Made by a program: the position numbers and the translations under genes
Shown here: positions 39,217 through 49,600 of the stretch, one piece after another
How positions within the stretch are numbered: position 1 is the first letter of the stretch
Layout of the letters: every line of letters starts with the position of its first letter
The notes under the pieces: generated by a model
Database searches by the model: none
Told to the model about the DNA's origin: nothing
Seen by the model: only the letters and a program-made list of their open reading frames with translations
NCBI GenBank assembly: GCA_044223975.1
Contig: JBGALI010000001.1
Coordinates: 62,001 to 126,000 of the forward strand
DNA length: 64,000 bases
DNA from: CAZCPB01 sp044223975
GTDB taxonomy: Bacteria > Planctomycetota > Phycisphaerae > Phycisphaerales > UBA1924
Direction: 5' to 3'

Positions 39217-40263
39217 TCAGTCTGGGTCGACCACGCCGCAGAGCTTGTACAGAACCCGCGCCCCGGTGATCGAGTCGATCTCCGGTCCTCCCTTGGGCCC
39301 GGGCGCGACTTCCACCAGGTCAAAGCCCACCACGCGACGGCCTGATTGCTTCAGCGTGTCGAGCAGCACCACGGCCTGGTTGAAGGACAGGCCGCCGGGA
39401 ACGGGCGTTCCGGTGCTGGGGCAGAGCGAAGGGTCCAGCGCGTCGATGTCGAAGCTCACGTACACCGTTTCGGGAAGGGCGGCGATCGCGACTCGCGCCA
39501 GTTCGGGGAACGGCCTGCCGCGCAGCATCTCCTCGCCCCACGCGTCGTCGAAGTGCGTGACTACCCGGTCGCCCTGCGACCGGGCGAACTCGAGTTCGCC
39601 TTCCGAAAAATCGCGGATGCCGACCTGCACGACCTTGCTCACACCGGGCACGCGGCTGAGCACGTTGTGCAGGATCGACGCGTGCGACCACGCGAAGCCC
39701 TCGAAGGCGTCGCGGCAGTCCATGTGCGCATCGATGTGCAGGATGCCCACGCCCGGGTAGCGTTCCGCCACCGCCTTGATCGCGCCGTAGGGCACGGAAT
39801 GTTCGCCGCCGACCAGGCCCGGGATCTTCCCCTCGTCGAGGACAGCGCGGGTGTGCTTCTCCACGAACGCGTTGACCTTCTCGCATGCGCTGTTGACCTT
39901 GGCGCAGGCGGTGCGGTGACGCGCGTTCTTCGGGTCGGCGCCGCCCGCGGCGATCACGGGGCGTGCCGCGCGGGCGGCCTCGCGCGAGAGACGCCGGATG
40001 GCCGGGTTCTCCTTCTGCCAGAACAGGCCTCGCTCGTACACCCGTCCGAACCTGCGGTCGTACAGGTCGACCTGCATCGAGGCCTCGAACACCACCTCGG
40101 GACCCGCGGCGGTGCCGGGCTTGTACGACGTCGTCGCATCGAACGCAACGGGGAGGAGCACCACGCGGCTTTGATCGCGGGTGAACGGAAGGCCGAACAC
40201 CCCGGCCCCGGGCGCGGCGGCGGCGTTGGGATCGAACGCAGGGGACTTGGACTTGGTGGCCAT
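39217..40263 (-). CDS. Agmatinase/arginase-family ureohydrolase
   Basis: The 348-residue protein belongs to the ureohydrolase family. The binuclear manganese site is seen in GGEHSVPYGA, HIDAHMDCRD and SFDIDALDPS, and GTPVPGGLS is the agmatinase-type loop. Agmatinase makes putrescine and urea from agmatine, but guanidinobutyrase and related activities share these motifs. SpeB is the best-supported guess, with moderate certainty. The N terminus has a short disordered extension. The ATG at 40263 is set by the start of the conserved region. The next gene diverges, 145 bases away. Confidence 0.78.
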   Translation of the reverse strand: MATKSKSPAFDPNAAAAPGAGVFGLPFTRDQSRVVLLPVAFDATTSYKPGTAAGPEVVFEASMQVDLYDRRFGRVYERGLFWQKENPAIRRLSREAARAARPVIAAGGADPKNARHRTACAKVNSACEKVNAFVEKHTRAVLDEGKIPGLVGGEHSVPYGAIKAVAERYPGVGILHIDAHMDCRDAFEGFAWSHASILHNVLSRVPGVSKVVQVGIRDFSEGELEFARSQGDRVVTHFDDAWGEEMLRGRPFPELARVAIAALPETVYVSFDIDALDPSLCPSTGTPVPGGLSFNQAVVLLDTLKQSGRRVVGFDLVEVAPGPKGGPEIDSITGARVLYKLCGVVDPD

Positions 40264-40408
40264 GGCAAGAATTCCTGAACGGCGATCGACCGAAACACGC
40301 TGCGCGGGCGAACAGAATAGCGGGACCAAACGGTTGGCGTCCCAGCCCGGCGAGCACGCCCAGTCGCGGCGCTACGCTTTGGGACGAGGGACCGATCGGA
40401 CGCGCACC

Positions 40409-41215
40409 ATGACCGACAAGCCCGACTCGAGCAACGGTGGCGGCGGGACTCCCGGCCAAGAGCGGGAGATCTTCGGCATCGAGCCCCTGCCCGAGCGTGA
40501 GAGGAAACCCGATCCGCCGAAGCCCAGGGCGGCGCCGGCGATGACCTCTGCGCCGGCCCCTTCGAAGATGGATACGCCCGGACCGGCCGAGCCCGGGAAG
40601 CAAGGCCTGATGGGCCGCCTCGGAGGGATGCTCGAAGGATTCGATGAAGATGCGGACTTTGAAACCGACCCCGAGGTCGACGCCGCGATGGGCAAACGTC
40701 CCCCGGCGACACCGGGGACGACGGCGCCCGAGCCTCCGCCCCGGCCGGTCCTGGTGAAGGAGGGGATTGGCTCTCCCGGAATCCTCGTCGGGGCGTCGTG
40801 CGTTTTGCTTCTGGGCGCCGTGATCGGCGCGGCGGTCAATGAGAAGGATCACCCCGCCGTGGCGTCGGTCCTCACGGTCTACGACGCGGGCCTGCACGCG
40901 TGCACCGGCGTCGCGGCGCTGGCCGGAGTGGCCATGCTGCTGCGGCGAGCCCTCGGGCGGATCGACCTCGCGGCGGCGCGGATGCTCGTGGCGGTGTCGG
41001 CATTCCTGGTGCTGTACAACCTGAAGATTGATCTGATCGGCACGTCGAAGTGGGAGGAACTTACGCTCGGCGCTGCCGCGTACGTGGGTACCGTGGCGAT
41101 GTTGTTCCGCATCTGGCGTCGACCACTGATGTACGTGGTGTGTGCGCACTTCTTCCTGTGGATGGCGGTGCAGATCGGCATGCAGCTCAGCGCATGGATG
41201 GCGACCAAGCCGTGA
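40409..41215 (+). CDS. Hypothetical membrane protein with disordered N terminus
   Basis: The 268-residue protein begins with a Gly/Pro/Asp/Lys-rich disordered third (about 1-115, including AAPAMTSAPAPSKMDTP). About four hydrophobic helices follow (SPGILVGASCVLLLGAVIGA, GLHACTGVAALAGVAMLL, ARMLVAVSAFLVLYNLKIDL, YVVCAHFFLWMAVQIG). No family is recognised. The ATG at 40409 lies in a divergent promoter region with the ureohydrolase gene. galK begins 24 bases after its stop, so the two could be co-transcribed. Confidence 0.6.
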   Translation: MTDKPDSSNGGGGTPGQEREIFGIEPLPERERKPDPPKPRAAPAMTSAPAPSKMDTPGPAEPGKQGLMGRLGGMLEGFDEDADFETDPEVDAAMGKRPPATPGTTAPEPPPRPVLVKEGIGSPGILVGASCVLLLGAVIGAAVNEKDHPAVASVLTVYDAGLHACTGVAALAGVAMLLRRALGRIDLAAARMLVAVSAFLVLYNLKIDLIGTSKWEELTLGAAAYVGTVAMLFRIWRRPLMYVVCAHFFLWMAVQIGMQLSAWMATKP

Positions 41216-41238
41216 TACCGGATGAGGCGGGGCGAGCG

Positions 41239-42477
41239 ATGCGAAATCTGAGCGATCCCGAGCAAGCGATCCCGAGCCTTGTTGCACGCGCCGCGGCGGC
41301 GATGCGCGAGCGATTTGGCGTGGAACCGACGCACGCGGCAGCGGCGCCCGGGCGCGTGAACCTTGTCGGCGAGCACACCGACTACAACGGCGGTCTCGTG
41401 CTTCCCATGGCGATCGATCGGTCGTGCGTGGCGGTGGGGGCGCGGGCCCGCGACCCCGAGATGTCGCGGGCGCTGGCGGTGGACCTGAACGAGAGCGTGC
41501 GGGCGCCCTTTCACAGGGGGATGGTGTCGTCGCGGAGGCTCGTGCCGCTGGTGGACGGGAGCCGGGTGCGCGTCGGCTCGTGGGCGGGGTACGTGCTGGG
41601 CCCGGTGTCGAACATCTCGTACTGCGCTCGAGCCGGGGGCAAGGAGACGTTCAGCGTTGACATCGCGGTGACGAGCTCGGTGCCGCTGGGGAGCGGTCTC
41701 TCTAGCTCCGCATCGCTTGAGGTTGCCACGGCAACGCTTTCGGAGAGCCTGTGGGATTCAGCGGTCCCGGCGCGCATCAAGGCCGGGCTGTGCCGCGATG
41801 CCGAGCACGATTTCGGCGGGGTGCCGTGCGGGATCATGGACCAGTGGATCTCCGCGATGGGCGTCGAGGGGCACGCGCTGCTGATCGATTGCCGTACGGG
41901 AGAGAGCGAGGCGGTGGCGATGCCGCCGCCGGAGCATGCGGTGGTCGTGGTGATGAACACCAACGTGCGGCACGCGCTGGCGTCGGGGGAGTACGCGGCG
42001 CGCCGGGAAACGTGCCGCGGCGCGGCCGCCAAGCTCGGGGTTCAGGAGCTGCGCGACGCCACGCCTGAGTTGCTCCGGGAGCAGGGCTCGGGCTTGAGCG
42101 AGGTCGAGTTGAAGCGGGCACGCCACGTGGTCAGCGAGAACGAAAGGACGCTTGCGGCGGTCGCGGCCCTTCGCGCGGGCGATCTGGGCACGGTCGGGCG
42201 GTTGATGAACGAGTCGCACGAGTCTCTGCGGCGCGATTACGAAGTGTCGTGCGCCGAGCTCAACACGCTGGTGGAATCCGCTCGCAAGGTGCCGGGCGTG
42301 TTCGGGGCCCGGATGACCGGGGGGGGGTTCGGGGGGTGTGCGATCGCGCTTGTTCGGCCCGAGAGTGTTGGTCCGCTGCAGGAGCGTGCGGCGCACGAGT
42401 ACCGTGCGGCGCACGATCGCTCGTGCGATACCTTTGTGACGACGGCGTGCGCGGGCGCCCGGTCGATCCCGGTGTGA
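41239..42477 (+). CDS. galK: Galactokinase
   Basis: The 412-residue protein is a GHMP-family kinase of the galactokinase type. It has the substrate motif GRVNLVGEHTDYNGG (39-53), the ATP-binding P-loop VPLGSGLSSSASLEVA and a C-terminal MTGGGFGGCAIAL. It phosphorylates galactose at C1 for the Leloir pathway. No galT or galE is adjacent. The ATG at 41239 was chosen. An in-frame ATG at 41197 overlaps the previous gene. A nucleotide-sugar supply role for surface polysaccharide is possible. Confidence 0.93.
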   Translation: MRNLSDPEQAIPSLVARAAAAMRERFGVEPTHAAAAPGRVNLVGEHTDYNGGLVLPMAIDRSCVAVGARARDPEMSRALAVDLNESVRAPFHRGMVSSRRLVPLVDGSRVRVGSWAGYVLGPVSNISYCARAGGKETFSVDIAVTSSVPLGSGLSSSASLEVATATLSESLWDSAVPARIKAGLCRDAEHDFGGVPCGIMDQWISAMGVEGHALLIDCRTGESEAVAMPPPEHAVVVVMNTNVRHALASGEYAARRETCRGAAAKLGVQELRDATPELLREQGSGLSEVELKRARHVVSENERTLAAVAALRAGDLGTVGRLMNESHESLRRDYEVSCAELNTLVESARKVPGVFGARMTGGGFGGCAIALVRPESVGPLQERAAHEYRAAHDRSCDTFVTTACAGARSIPV

Positions 42478-42508
42478 TTGGTGCAGGCGACCGAGGCGAG
42501 CCCTGCCC

Positions 42509-44368
42509 TTACTCACGCCCGCCCTGCAGCTTCTTCAGCATCGGCCCAAGAACGAGTATCAGCAGGCCCGCTGAACATGATGTGATCACGAACAGAAAGA
42601 AGAAGTCGGCCTGGGTGTTGTTGCCCGGCTTGGTCGGGTCCGGTGCCAGGTGCCAGGGCAGGGTTTTCTTGCCTTCGAGGATCGGTTCGACCATCGCGGC
42701 GACCTTGCCTGCGCCAAGGTTGGCGATGAAACTGGAGATGAACCACACGCCCATGAGCAGCGAAGTGTGCTCCTTTGGTGCTGCCTTCGTGACATACGAG
42801 AGTCCCGTGGGCGACAGGACGATCTCGCCCATGGTGTGAGCGAAGTAGGTCGCGGCGATCAACCACATGCTGGCCAAGGCGGGTCCTTTGGCCTCCAACG
42901 CCGCGGCGACCATGAACAAATAGCCCAGTCCCACCAGCACCAGGCCGAAGGCGATCTTGTATGGCTGACTAGGGTTGGCGTTCTTTCGCGAGAGCCAGGT
43001 CCACATCGCGCCAGTGGCTGGCGCAAACGCGACAATGAGCCATGGGTTGATCGACTGGAACCAGGTCGTGGGAATCAGTTCAAAGTCCTTGACCCAGCCC
43101 AGATTTCCCGCGGCCTTCAGGGTGCCGATCGTGGCCACGACCAGCGCGAGTAAGATCCCGACGATCCAGGCGCCGGCGCGCCCGTGATGCCCGGATCGGT
43201 CGTTGGACCTGACCTTGAGAACGGAGGCGAGCGCCGCGCCGAGGCCGACGATCGCAATGATGACTCCCCACAGGATCGATGGGGTGGCCGAGAAAGAGAG
43301 CACCGATGGCGCAATCGCCATCGTTCGATCGGTCGAGCGGTCGGTGAAGATGTTGATCGAGGATCCCGCCTGCTCGAACGAGAGCCAGAACACCGCGTTG
43401 AAGAGCATGTAGATGAAGATGGTTGCAACGGGGCCTCGATCTTCAGGCCGCTGTCGCACGGTGAAAAAGACCGCCCACGCGAGCGCCAGGCCGCCGACGA
43501 TGCTCGCGACGATCGAGTCTGAGATAAACGTGTCGATCGACTTGAGGTACCCGCGGTGGAAGGCGACCGCGACCAACCCCGAGATCACCAGCCCGATGGG
43601 CAACAACGTCGGCGCGAGCCTTGCCCGTTCGGGAGAGCGAGCCTCACCGACTCCCGGGAGCAGGCGCGAGCGGAAGACCAGATACATCGCCAGGCCGAGC
43701 AACATCCCTACCGCCGCGGCACCAAAGCCCCAGTGCCAGCCGACGCGTTCGCCGAGCGTGCCGACGATGTAGGTCTGGAGCGCCGAACCCAGGTTGATGC
43801 CCATGTAGAAGATGCCGAAGGCCGTTTCCCGCCGTGCATCACCCTGCTTGTACAACTGGCCGACCATGACCGAGACGGATGGCTTGAAGTGGCCGGTGCC
43901 GATCACAATGAGTGCGAGGCCGAAGACAAAGGCTGACATGTCGTACGCGCTACCCGCGATGGGAGCCATGCCGCTGAACCCAAGGGCGATATGGCCCAAG
44001 GCGATCAGGAGCCCGCCCATGATCATGGAGCGGTGGGTGCCAATGAATTTGTCAGCGATCATGCCGCCGATGATGGGCGTGAGGTAAGCCAGGCCCGTGT
44101 ACCAGCCGTAGGCGTTGTTCGCGTCGGGGTCAGACCAACCAGGGCCCGGGTTGAAGCCCTCGACCGCTCCCGCGGGAGGCTTGCGCATCCCGCCGGTTGG
44201 GCTGGTCAGGTAGAGCACCAGAATGCCGCGCATCCCGTAGTAACTGAAGCGCTCCCACATCTCGACGAGGAACAGCAGGAAAAGACCGGTCGGGTGGCCG
44301 AGGAACCGACTTCGGTCGGCCGCTTCCTGTGCGGCCATCAGTCTTTCGTCGTACGAGAGTTGGCTCAT
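42509..44368 (-). CDS. POT/PTR family proton-dependent peptide transporter
   Basis: The 619-residue protein has about fourteen membrane helices. The POT signature is present as VEMWERFSYYGMRGILVLYL (ExxERFxYY-type), followed by GYxAD-like GGMIADKFIG and a TGHFKPSVSVMVG segment. The C-terminal half has FAHTMGEIVLSPTGLSYV, a conserved POT helix. It imports di- or tripeptides with protons. The ATG at 44368 begins the conserved MSQLSYDERL start. The N terminus has an extra loop rich in glycine and proline (SPTGGMRKPPAG). It diverges from the isomerase gene. Confidence 0.88.
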   Translation of the reverse strand: MSQLSYDERLMAAQEAADRSRFLGHPTGLFLLFLVEMWERFSYYGMRGILVLYLTSPTGGMRKPPAGAVEGFNPGPGWSDPDANNAYGWYTGLAYLTPIIGGMIADKFIGTHRSMIMGGLLIALGHIALGFSGMAPIAGSAYDMSAFVFGLALIVIGTGHFKPSVSVMVGQLYKQGDARRETAFGIFYMGINLGSALQTYIVGTLGERVGWHWGFGAAAVGMLLGLAMYLVFRSRLLPGVGEARSPERARLAPTLLPIGLVISGLVAVAFHRGYLKSIDTFISDSIVASIVGGLALAWAVFFTVRQRPEDRGPVATIFIYMLFNAVFWLSFEQAGSSINIFTDRSTDRTMAIAPSVLSFSATPSILWGVIIAIVGLGAALASVLKVRSNDRSGHHGRAGAWIVGILLALVVATIGTLKAAGNLGWVKDFELIPTTWFQSINPWLIVAFAPATGAMWTWLSRKNANPSQPYKIAFGLVLVGLGYLFMVAAALEAKGPALASMWLIAATYFAHTMGEIVLSPTGLSYVTKAAPKEHTSLLMGVWFISSFIANLGAGKVAAMVEPILEGKKTLPWHLAPDPTKPGNNTQADFFFLFVITSCSAGLLILVLGPMLKKLQGGRE

Positions 44369-44513
44369 GGGGGTCTCACGGCGCACCCGACGTGGAGGTC
44401 GGGGGCGGGCACAGCATATCGCGAAATCTCGCGGCGTTCATCGGCGTTCGCCCCTCGTTCGCGTGATACAGCTGCCGTGCGGTACACTCTCGCCACGCTA
44501 GGAGATGCCCACC

Positions 44514-45512
44514 ATGCCCCGCCCCATCACCCTCTTCACCGGCCAATGGGCCGACCTCTCCTTTTCCGACCTTGCCGCAAGGGCGAAGTCCTTCGGCTAC
44601 GACGGCCTCGAACTGGCCTGCTGGGGGGACCATTTCGACCCCGCCAAGGCCGTGCGCGACAAAAAATACTGTGCCGACAAGCTCGCCCTGCTGAAGAAGC
44701 ACAAGCTCGACTGCTACGCCATCAGCAACCACCTGGTCGGTCAGGCGGTGTGCGACCCCATCGATGCGCGGCACAAGACCATCCTGCCTCAGCGGGTCTG
44801 GGGTGACGGCAACAAGGAGGGCGTCCGCAAGCGTGCCGCGGCGGAGATGATCCTCACCGCCAAGGCCGCGGCGAAGCTCGGCGTCTCCGTCGTCAATGGT
44901 TTCACCGGCAGCAGCGTGTGGCACAAGCTGTACTTCTTCCCGCCGACATCGCAGGACGAGATTGAAAAGGGCTACGCCGACTTTGCCAAGCGGTGGATGC
45001 CAATCCTGGACGCCTTTCAGGCCGAGGGCGTGCGATTCGCGCTCGAGGTTCACCCTACGGAGATCGCGTACGACATCCACACGGCGCGGCGGGCGATCGA
45101 GGCGGTGGGGGGGCATCCGGCGTTTGGATTCAACTTCGATCCCAGCCACTTGATCTGGCAGGGGATCGACCCGGTGGCGTTCATCAACGAGTTCCCGGAT
45201 CGGATCTTTCATTGCCATATGAAGGATGCGATGGTCAACCGGACCGGTTCTACGAGCATCCTGGGGTCGCACCTGCCGTTCGGCGACCACCGCCGCGGCT
45301 GGGATTTCAGGTCGGTGGGACGCGGGCACGTCGACTTTGAGGGCATCATCCGGGCCCTGAACCGCATCGGGTACGAGGGGCCGCTGTCGGTCGAGTGGGA
45401 AGATCCGGGCATGCACCGCGAGCACGGGGCGCGCGAATCCTGCGAGTTCGTGCGGAGGCTGGACTTTGCCCCCCCGGGGGCCGCCTTCGACGCCGCGTTC
45501 GCGAAGGACTGA
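44514..45512 (+). CDS. Sugar phosphate isomerase/epimerase (AP endonuclease 2-type TIM barrel)
   Basis: The 332-residue protein is a xylose-isomerase-like TIM barrel. It shows YDGLELACWGDHFDP, a SNHLVGQAVCDP loop, EVHPTEIAYD, GFNFDPSHLIWQG and FHCHMKDA, the metal-binding Glu/His/Asp/His pattern of the family. The closest relatives are IolE/IolH and dehydrogenase-linked sugar isomerases. The exact sugar is unknown. The ATG at 44514 fits AGGAG nine bases upstream better than an ATG at 44505. A -10-like TACACT lies at 44483. It probably has its own promoter. Confidence 0.82.
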   Translation: MPRPITLFTGQWADLSFSDLAARAKSFGYDGLELACWGDHFDPAKAVRDKKYCADKLALLKKHKLDCYAISNHLVGQAVCDPIDARHKTILPQRVWGDGNKEGVRKRAAAEMILTAKAAAKLGVSVVNGFTGSSVWHKLYFFPPTSQDEIEKGYADFAKRWMPILDAFQAEGVRFALEVHPTEIAYDIHTARRAIEAVGGHPAFGFNFDPSHLIWQGIDPVAFINEFPDRIFHCHMKDAMVNRTGSTSILGSHLPFGDHRRGWDFRSVGRGHVDFEGIIRALNRIGYEGPLSVEWEDPGMHREHGARESCEFVRRLDFAPPGAAFDAAFAKD

Positions 45513-45688
45513 AGCCAGAGACTCTCGGCCATCGAACATGCGGTGCGACCTGAAGTCGTCCCGGCGAAAAGCCGAATCGGTTTCCGTTCGCGCCCGGAGG
45601 CCCCGCGAGCCGATCATTCGGTCGTGCGCGACCGTATGAACCCGGAGGAACCCGGGTGGGGTACCGGCCGCCGTGCGGGAGTGTCGTG

Positions 45689-46267
45689 TTGACGAAGCTT
45701 GTCGAGTCGCCCACGTGCAGTGATCGCGCGTTCGCCATGGGGGCCCAGGAGCTTTCTCTCGGCCCTTCGAACATCGACCCGCGCGAGCGCTGGTATGTGA
45801 TTCACACCAAGAGCAGGCAGGAAAAGGCCCTCGCGGCAGACCTGCTCGCGCACCGGATCGAGTTCTTCCTGCCCCTGGTCCACGTGGTTCGGTACTACGG
45901 CAAGCGCAAGGCCCGGGTCCACGAGGCCCTGTTCCCGGGGTATCTCTTTCTCTTTGGGGGCCTCGAGCAGACCTATTTTGCCGACCGTACCGATCGGGTC
46001 GCTGGAATCATCAAGGTTGCCGACCAAGGGAAACTTCGGGCCGACTTGGCGAATATTCGGGCTGCGCTGGCGGCGGGTGCGCCGCTGACCCCGGCCGATG
46101 CGCTCCGTGAGGGAACGCTCGCCGAGGTGACTTCCGGCCCGTTCCGCGGCATCCGGGGTGTTACCGAGGCTGGACTTCGAGCCGATCGGCTCTATCTGCA
46201 AGTGGACCTGATCGGTAAAGGGTCGATACTAGAGATCGATCGCTCGCTCCTCCGCGCGGTGGAATGA
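45689..46267 (+). CDS. NusG-family antiterminator (RfaH/UpxY type), locus regulator
   Basis: The 192-residue protein has an N-terminal NGN domain (WYVIHTKSRQEKALAADLL, FLPLVHVVRYYGKR, PGYLFLFG) and a C-terminal KOW-like segment (GTLAEVTSGPFRGIRGV). It binds RNA polymerase and prevents early termination on long operons. The placement at the head of a polysaccharide locus is the typical RfaH/UpxY setting. The start is uncertain. TTG at 45689 is preferred because GGGAG is seven bases upstream, and an ATG at 45737 is also possible. Its target is likely the whole rightward locus. No ops-like element was identified. Confidence 0.82.
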   Translation: MTKLVESPTCSDRAFAMGAQELSLGPSNIDPRERWYVIHTKSRQEKALAADLLAHRIEFFLPLVHVVRYYGKRKARVHEALFPGYLFLFGGLEQTYFADRTDRVAGIIKVADQGKLRADLANIRAALAAGAPLTPADALREGTLAEVTSGPFRGIRGVTEAGLRADRLYLQVDLIGKGSILEIDRSLLRAVE

Positions 46268-46610
46268 CCGCTCGGGGGATGGTTGGATGATGTTCAAGAT
46301 CTGTCTCATCGACGCGTTGCGCAGTCGACGGGGGCGGAGCCTGCCCGGAGCGAATCCCCCATTCGCCAGACTTGCGGGGGACGACGGATCCTGAGGGCTG
46401 GCAAGGTCGGATAACCTCAACACCTTGACGAATCACTTGACCGCCATGCGTGTTATCGCCGTCGCTCATCCCCACCCTGTGAACCGCTCTCCTCGCCACA
46501 GACCGCAATCCCATGGCACATATTGCGCGTTTTACCCGCTCGACCCAAGGTCCCGACCCGGTCTGGTGTCGATGATCCGCTGGGCTCTGGAGCTCACGGG
46601 AGAGCGAGTT
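46268..46610. other. Gap without a gene between the NusG-like and beta-helix genes
   Basis: These 343 bases hold no convincing gene. An open frame reaching 46425 joins the beta-helix frame, but the signal peptide shows that translation starts at 46611. A TTGACG at 46425 and a partial -24/-12 look-alike near 46513 are present, neither good enough to call. An antitermination signal for the NusG-like protein could lie here. Confidence 0.45.
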
Positions 46611-49600
46611 ATGCGACTTGTCAGCTCGATCACGATTGCGTCGGTGTTGGGGGTCTGTGGTCCAGCTTGGGCTCAGCAGTCCCCCGGTTCGCCGGCCAGC
46701 TCGGGAGCTTCCCAGAGCGCCGAGATGGTGGCGGTCGAAGTGCTCCGGCCCGATGGAACCAAAGAGCTCAAGCTGGTGCCGAAGGATTCGATCCCCGCGG
46801 GGGCGGTGGTGCTGGCCCATCAGCCCGGCGCGGACCCGTCCAATGTTTCCAGTTCCGCGGCGTCGCGCGCCGCGTCTCTGCGACCGATCCACAAGGGACT
46901 GACGGTGACTCGCAAGGGCAGCTTTGCGGGCACGCCCGTTTCGACCAAGTCCGGGGGTGCGGGAACACTTCCGGGCGCGGCGCCCGGGAGCGGCCAGGGC
47001 GGAAGCGGCGGCAAGAGCCCGTCCGGCCCTACGTTCGGCACAGAAGGCGCAGATCCCGGGGTCGGGTCGTCCTGGCGACCGATCGGTCCCCGGGGCGGCG
47101 GCGCGGGCTCCACGGGGTCGACCCCGACTGCGCTGTTCACCGTCGACAAGAACACCGGTGGCGGCGTCATCGTGAAGTGGTTCGACCCCTCGACGGATTC
47201 GATCAAGACCACCGTTCAGCGGCAGACGCAGGACGGCCCAGGCTCCTGGGGCCCGACGCGCGAGTTCAGCGTGGGGCCGACCCTGCGTGTTTTCAATGAC
47301 CGTCCGGGCGCCGGCATCCACCGCTACCGAGTGGCGGGGGTGAACCGGGTCGGCGCGTCGCCGTTCACCGACTGGGTGACCATCGAGATTGCCGCGACGG
47401 TCCCCAACCCCCCGTCGGATCTGGAAGTCGCGAGCATGCCCCCGCGGCTGTCGTGGTCTGACAACTCGGACAACGAGTCGCGCTTCGAGATCGAGCGAGA
47501 GAAGCAGAGCGGTGCGCAGTGGGGCGCGGCGGCGGATATGACCGTTTCGGCGGACTCGACGGGAGCCGTCGATGCGCCCGGCACCGGGCGCTTCCGGTAT
47601 CGCCTTCGCGCGGTCAATGAACTCGGCGCTTCGGCGTTCACGGACTGGGTCGAGTACGCGGTGCAGGACACTCCGCCCAACGCGCCGGCCGACCTGACGC
47701 TCATCGGCTTCGACGCCGGGAACAAGCCCCGCCTGGTGTGGGTGGACAATTCTTCGAACGAGACGAGCTTTGAACTGGAGCGCCAGACACAGTCGGGTGC
47801 CCAGTGGACCGCACTGATGAGCACGCAGATCGGGGCCGATACGACCACGCTGGTGGACAACCCGGGGCAGGGCACGTTCCGCTACCGCCTCCGGGCCGTG
47901 AACGGGTCGGGTACTTCGGCGTTCACGCCGTACACCGTCGTGACGGTGGCCGACGGTCTGCCGAGCACTCCCGGGAATTTTGCGGCCGTTGACGGCGGCG
48001 ACGGAACGACCATCTCCATCACGTGGCTGGACACCTCGTCCAACGAGTCGGGGTTCGAGATTCAGAGAGAGCGGCAGTCGGGGCAGACCTGGATTCAGGG
48101 CGTGACGTTGAATCCGCAGGCCAACACCGTCGCCTTCAACGACGGTCCCGGGGCGGGCGTGTTCCGCTACCGCATCCGCGCCGTAAACGCCGTCGGTCCC
48201 TCCCCGTACTCGGCGTGGGCCATGGCTTCGGTCGTCAGCGCGCCCCCGACCACTCCCGAGGGCGTGGTTGCGAGCGACATGGGCACCCGGCGTGCTCTGT
48301 TTTCGTGGACCTACGAGAAGTTTGATGCCACGGGGTTTGACCTCGAGCGGAGCCCTGCGTTCTCGTCGGGGACCGTGAGCGTCGACTCGAGCGTTCACGG
48401 CTACGTAGACCCCTGCGGCCCGGGGGTGTTCAGCTACCGCGTGCGCGCCGTCGGTCCTTCGGGCGCGTCGTCGTTCAGCGGGTGGGCGCCGGTGACGGTG
48501 TCCGAGATCCCGCCGGCGGCGCCCAGCGACCTCGTGGCCACCGACACGGGCAGCCAGAACCAGATCCGGCTGCTGTGGACGGACAACTCGTCCAATGAAG
48601 CGGCCTTCCGCCTGCAGCGTCAGACGATGCAACCCGACGGTTCGTGGGGTGCGGCGGTGGACCTGGCGAACGTGGGCGCGGACGTGGTGCAGACGATCGA
48701 CGCGCCCGTCACCGGCAAGCACCGGTACCGGGTCTGCTCGACGAACTCGGCGGGCGACTCGGCGTGGACACTGTGGATCACGGCGTCGCTCTCGACAGGC
48801 TGGACGCCGCTGGTCCCGAGCAACGACACGCGCATGGTCTACGTCAGCAGTTCCACCGGCAACGACAGCAACAGCGGGCTGAGCGAGGGCGCGCCCGTGA
48901 AGACCATCCTCCGCGGGTATTCGCTCCTCCGTCACAAGTACCCCGACTGGCTCCTCCTGAAGACCGGCGACACGTGGAAGGAAGGCTTCCCGTACTGGAA
49001 GCTCTGCGGGCGATCGGCGACCGAGCCCATGGTGATCTCCAGCTACGGCGCTGGCGACCGCCCGCGCATCGACAACCCGCCGAACACCGCCGCGTTCCCC
49101 CGCTCCGGCGGCGGCGGTTCGCCCCCGAGCATCGACCACATCTGGCTCGTGGGCCTCGCGTTCGCGTGCTCGGATTACAGGGGTGACACGCAGACCCTCG
49201 GGTTCTCGTGGAACGGGGCGGGCTCCAACATCCTGATCGAGGACTGCCTCTTCCAGGGCTACCTCAACAACATCTCGATCCAGGGCAGCGCGGCCGAGCC
49301 CGTGAAGAACGTGACGATCCGGCGCAGCTTGATCATCGACGCCTACTCGAAGGAGTCCAACGGCCACGCGCAGGGCATCATCACCGGCTTTGTCGACGGC
49401 CTCAACATCATCGAGAACGTGATCGATCACAACGGCTGGAAGGAGGGGGTCGGGAACGCGACCATCTTCAACCACAACATGTACATCACGAGCGACAACT
49501 CCAACGCCGTCGTGCGCGGCAACATCATCACCCGCGCCTCGTCGCACGGCCTGGCGCTGGGCTGCGGCGGCGTGGTGGAGGAGAACCTCTTCGTCCGCGA

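Noticed and set aside
46513..46528. A -24/-12-like sequence (TGGCACATATTGCGCG) before the beta-helix gene
   Set aside because: GG and GC can be spaced ten apart only by using a GC that breaks the TTGC element, so the match is partial. No activator gene is nearby.
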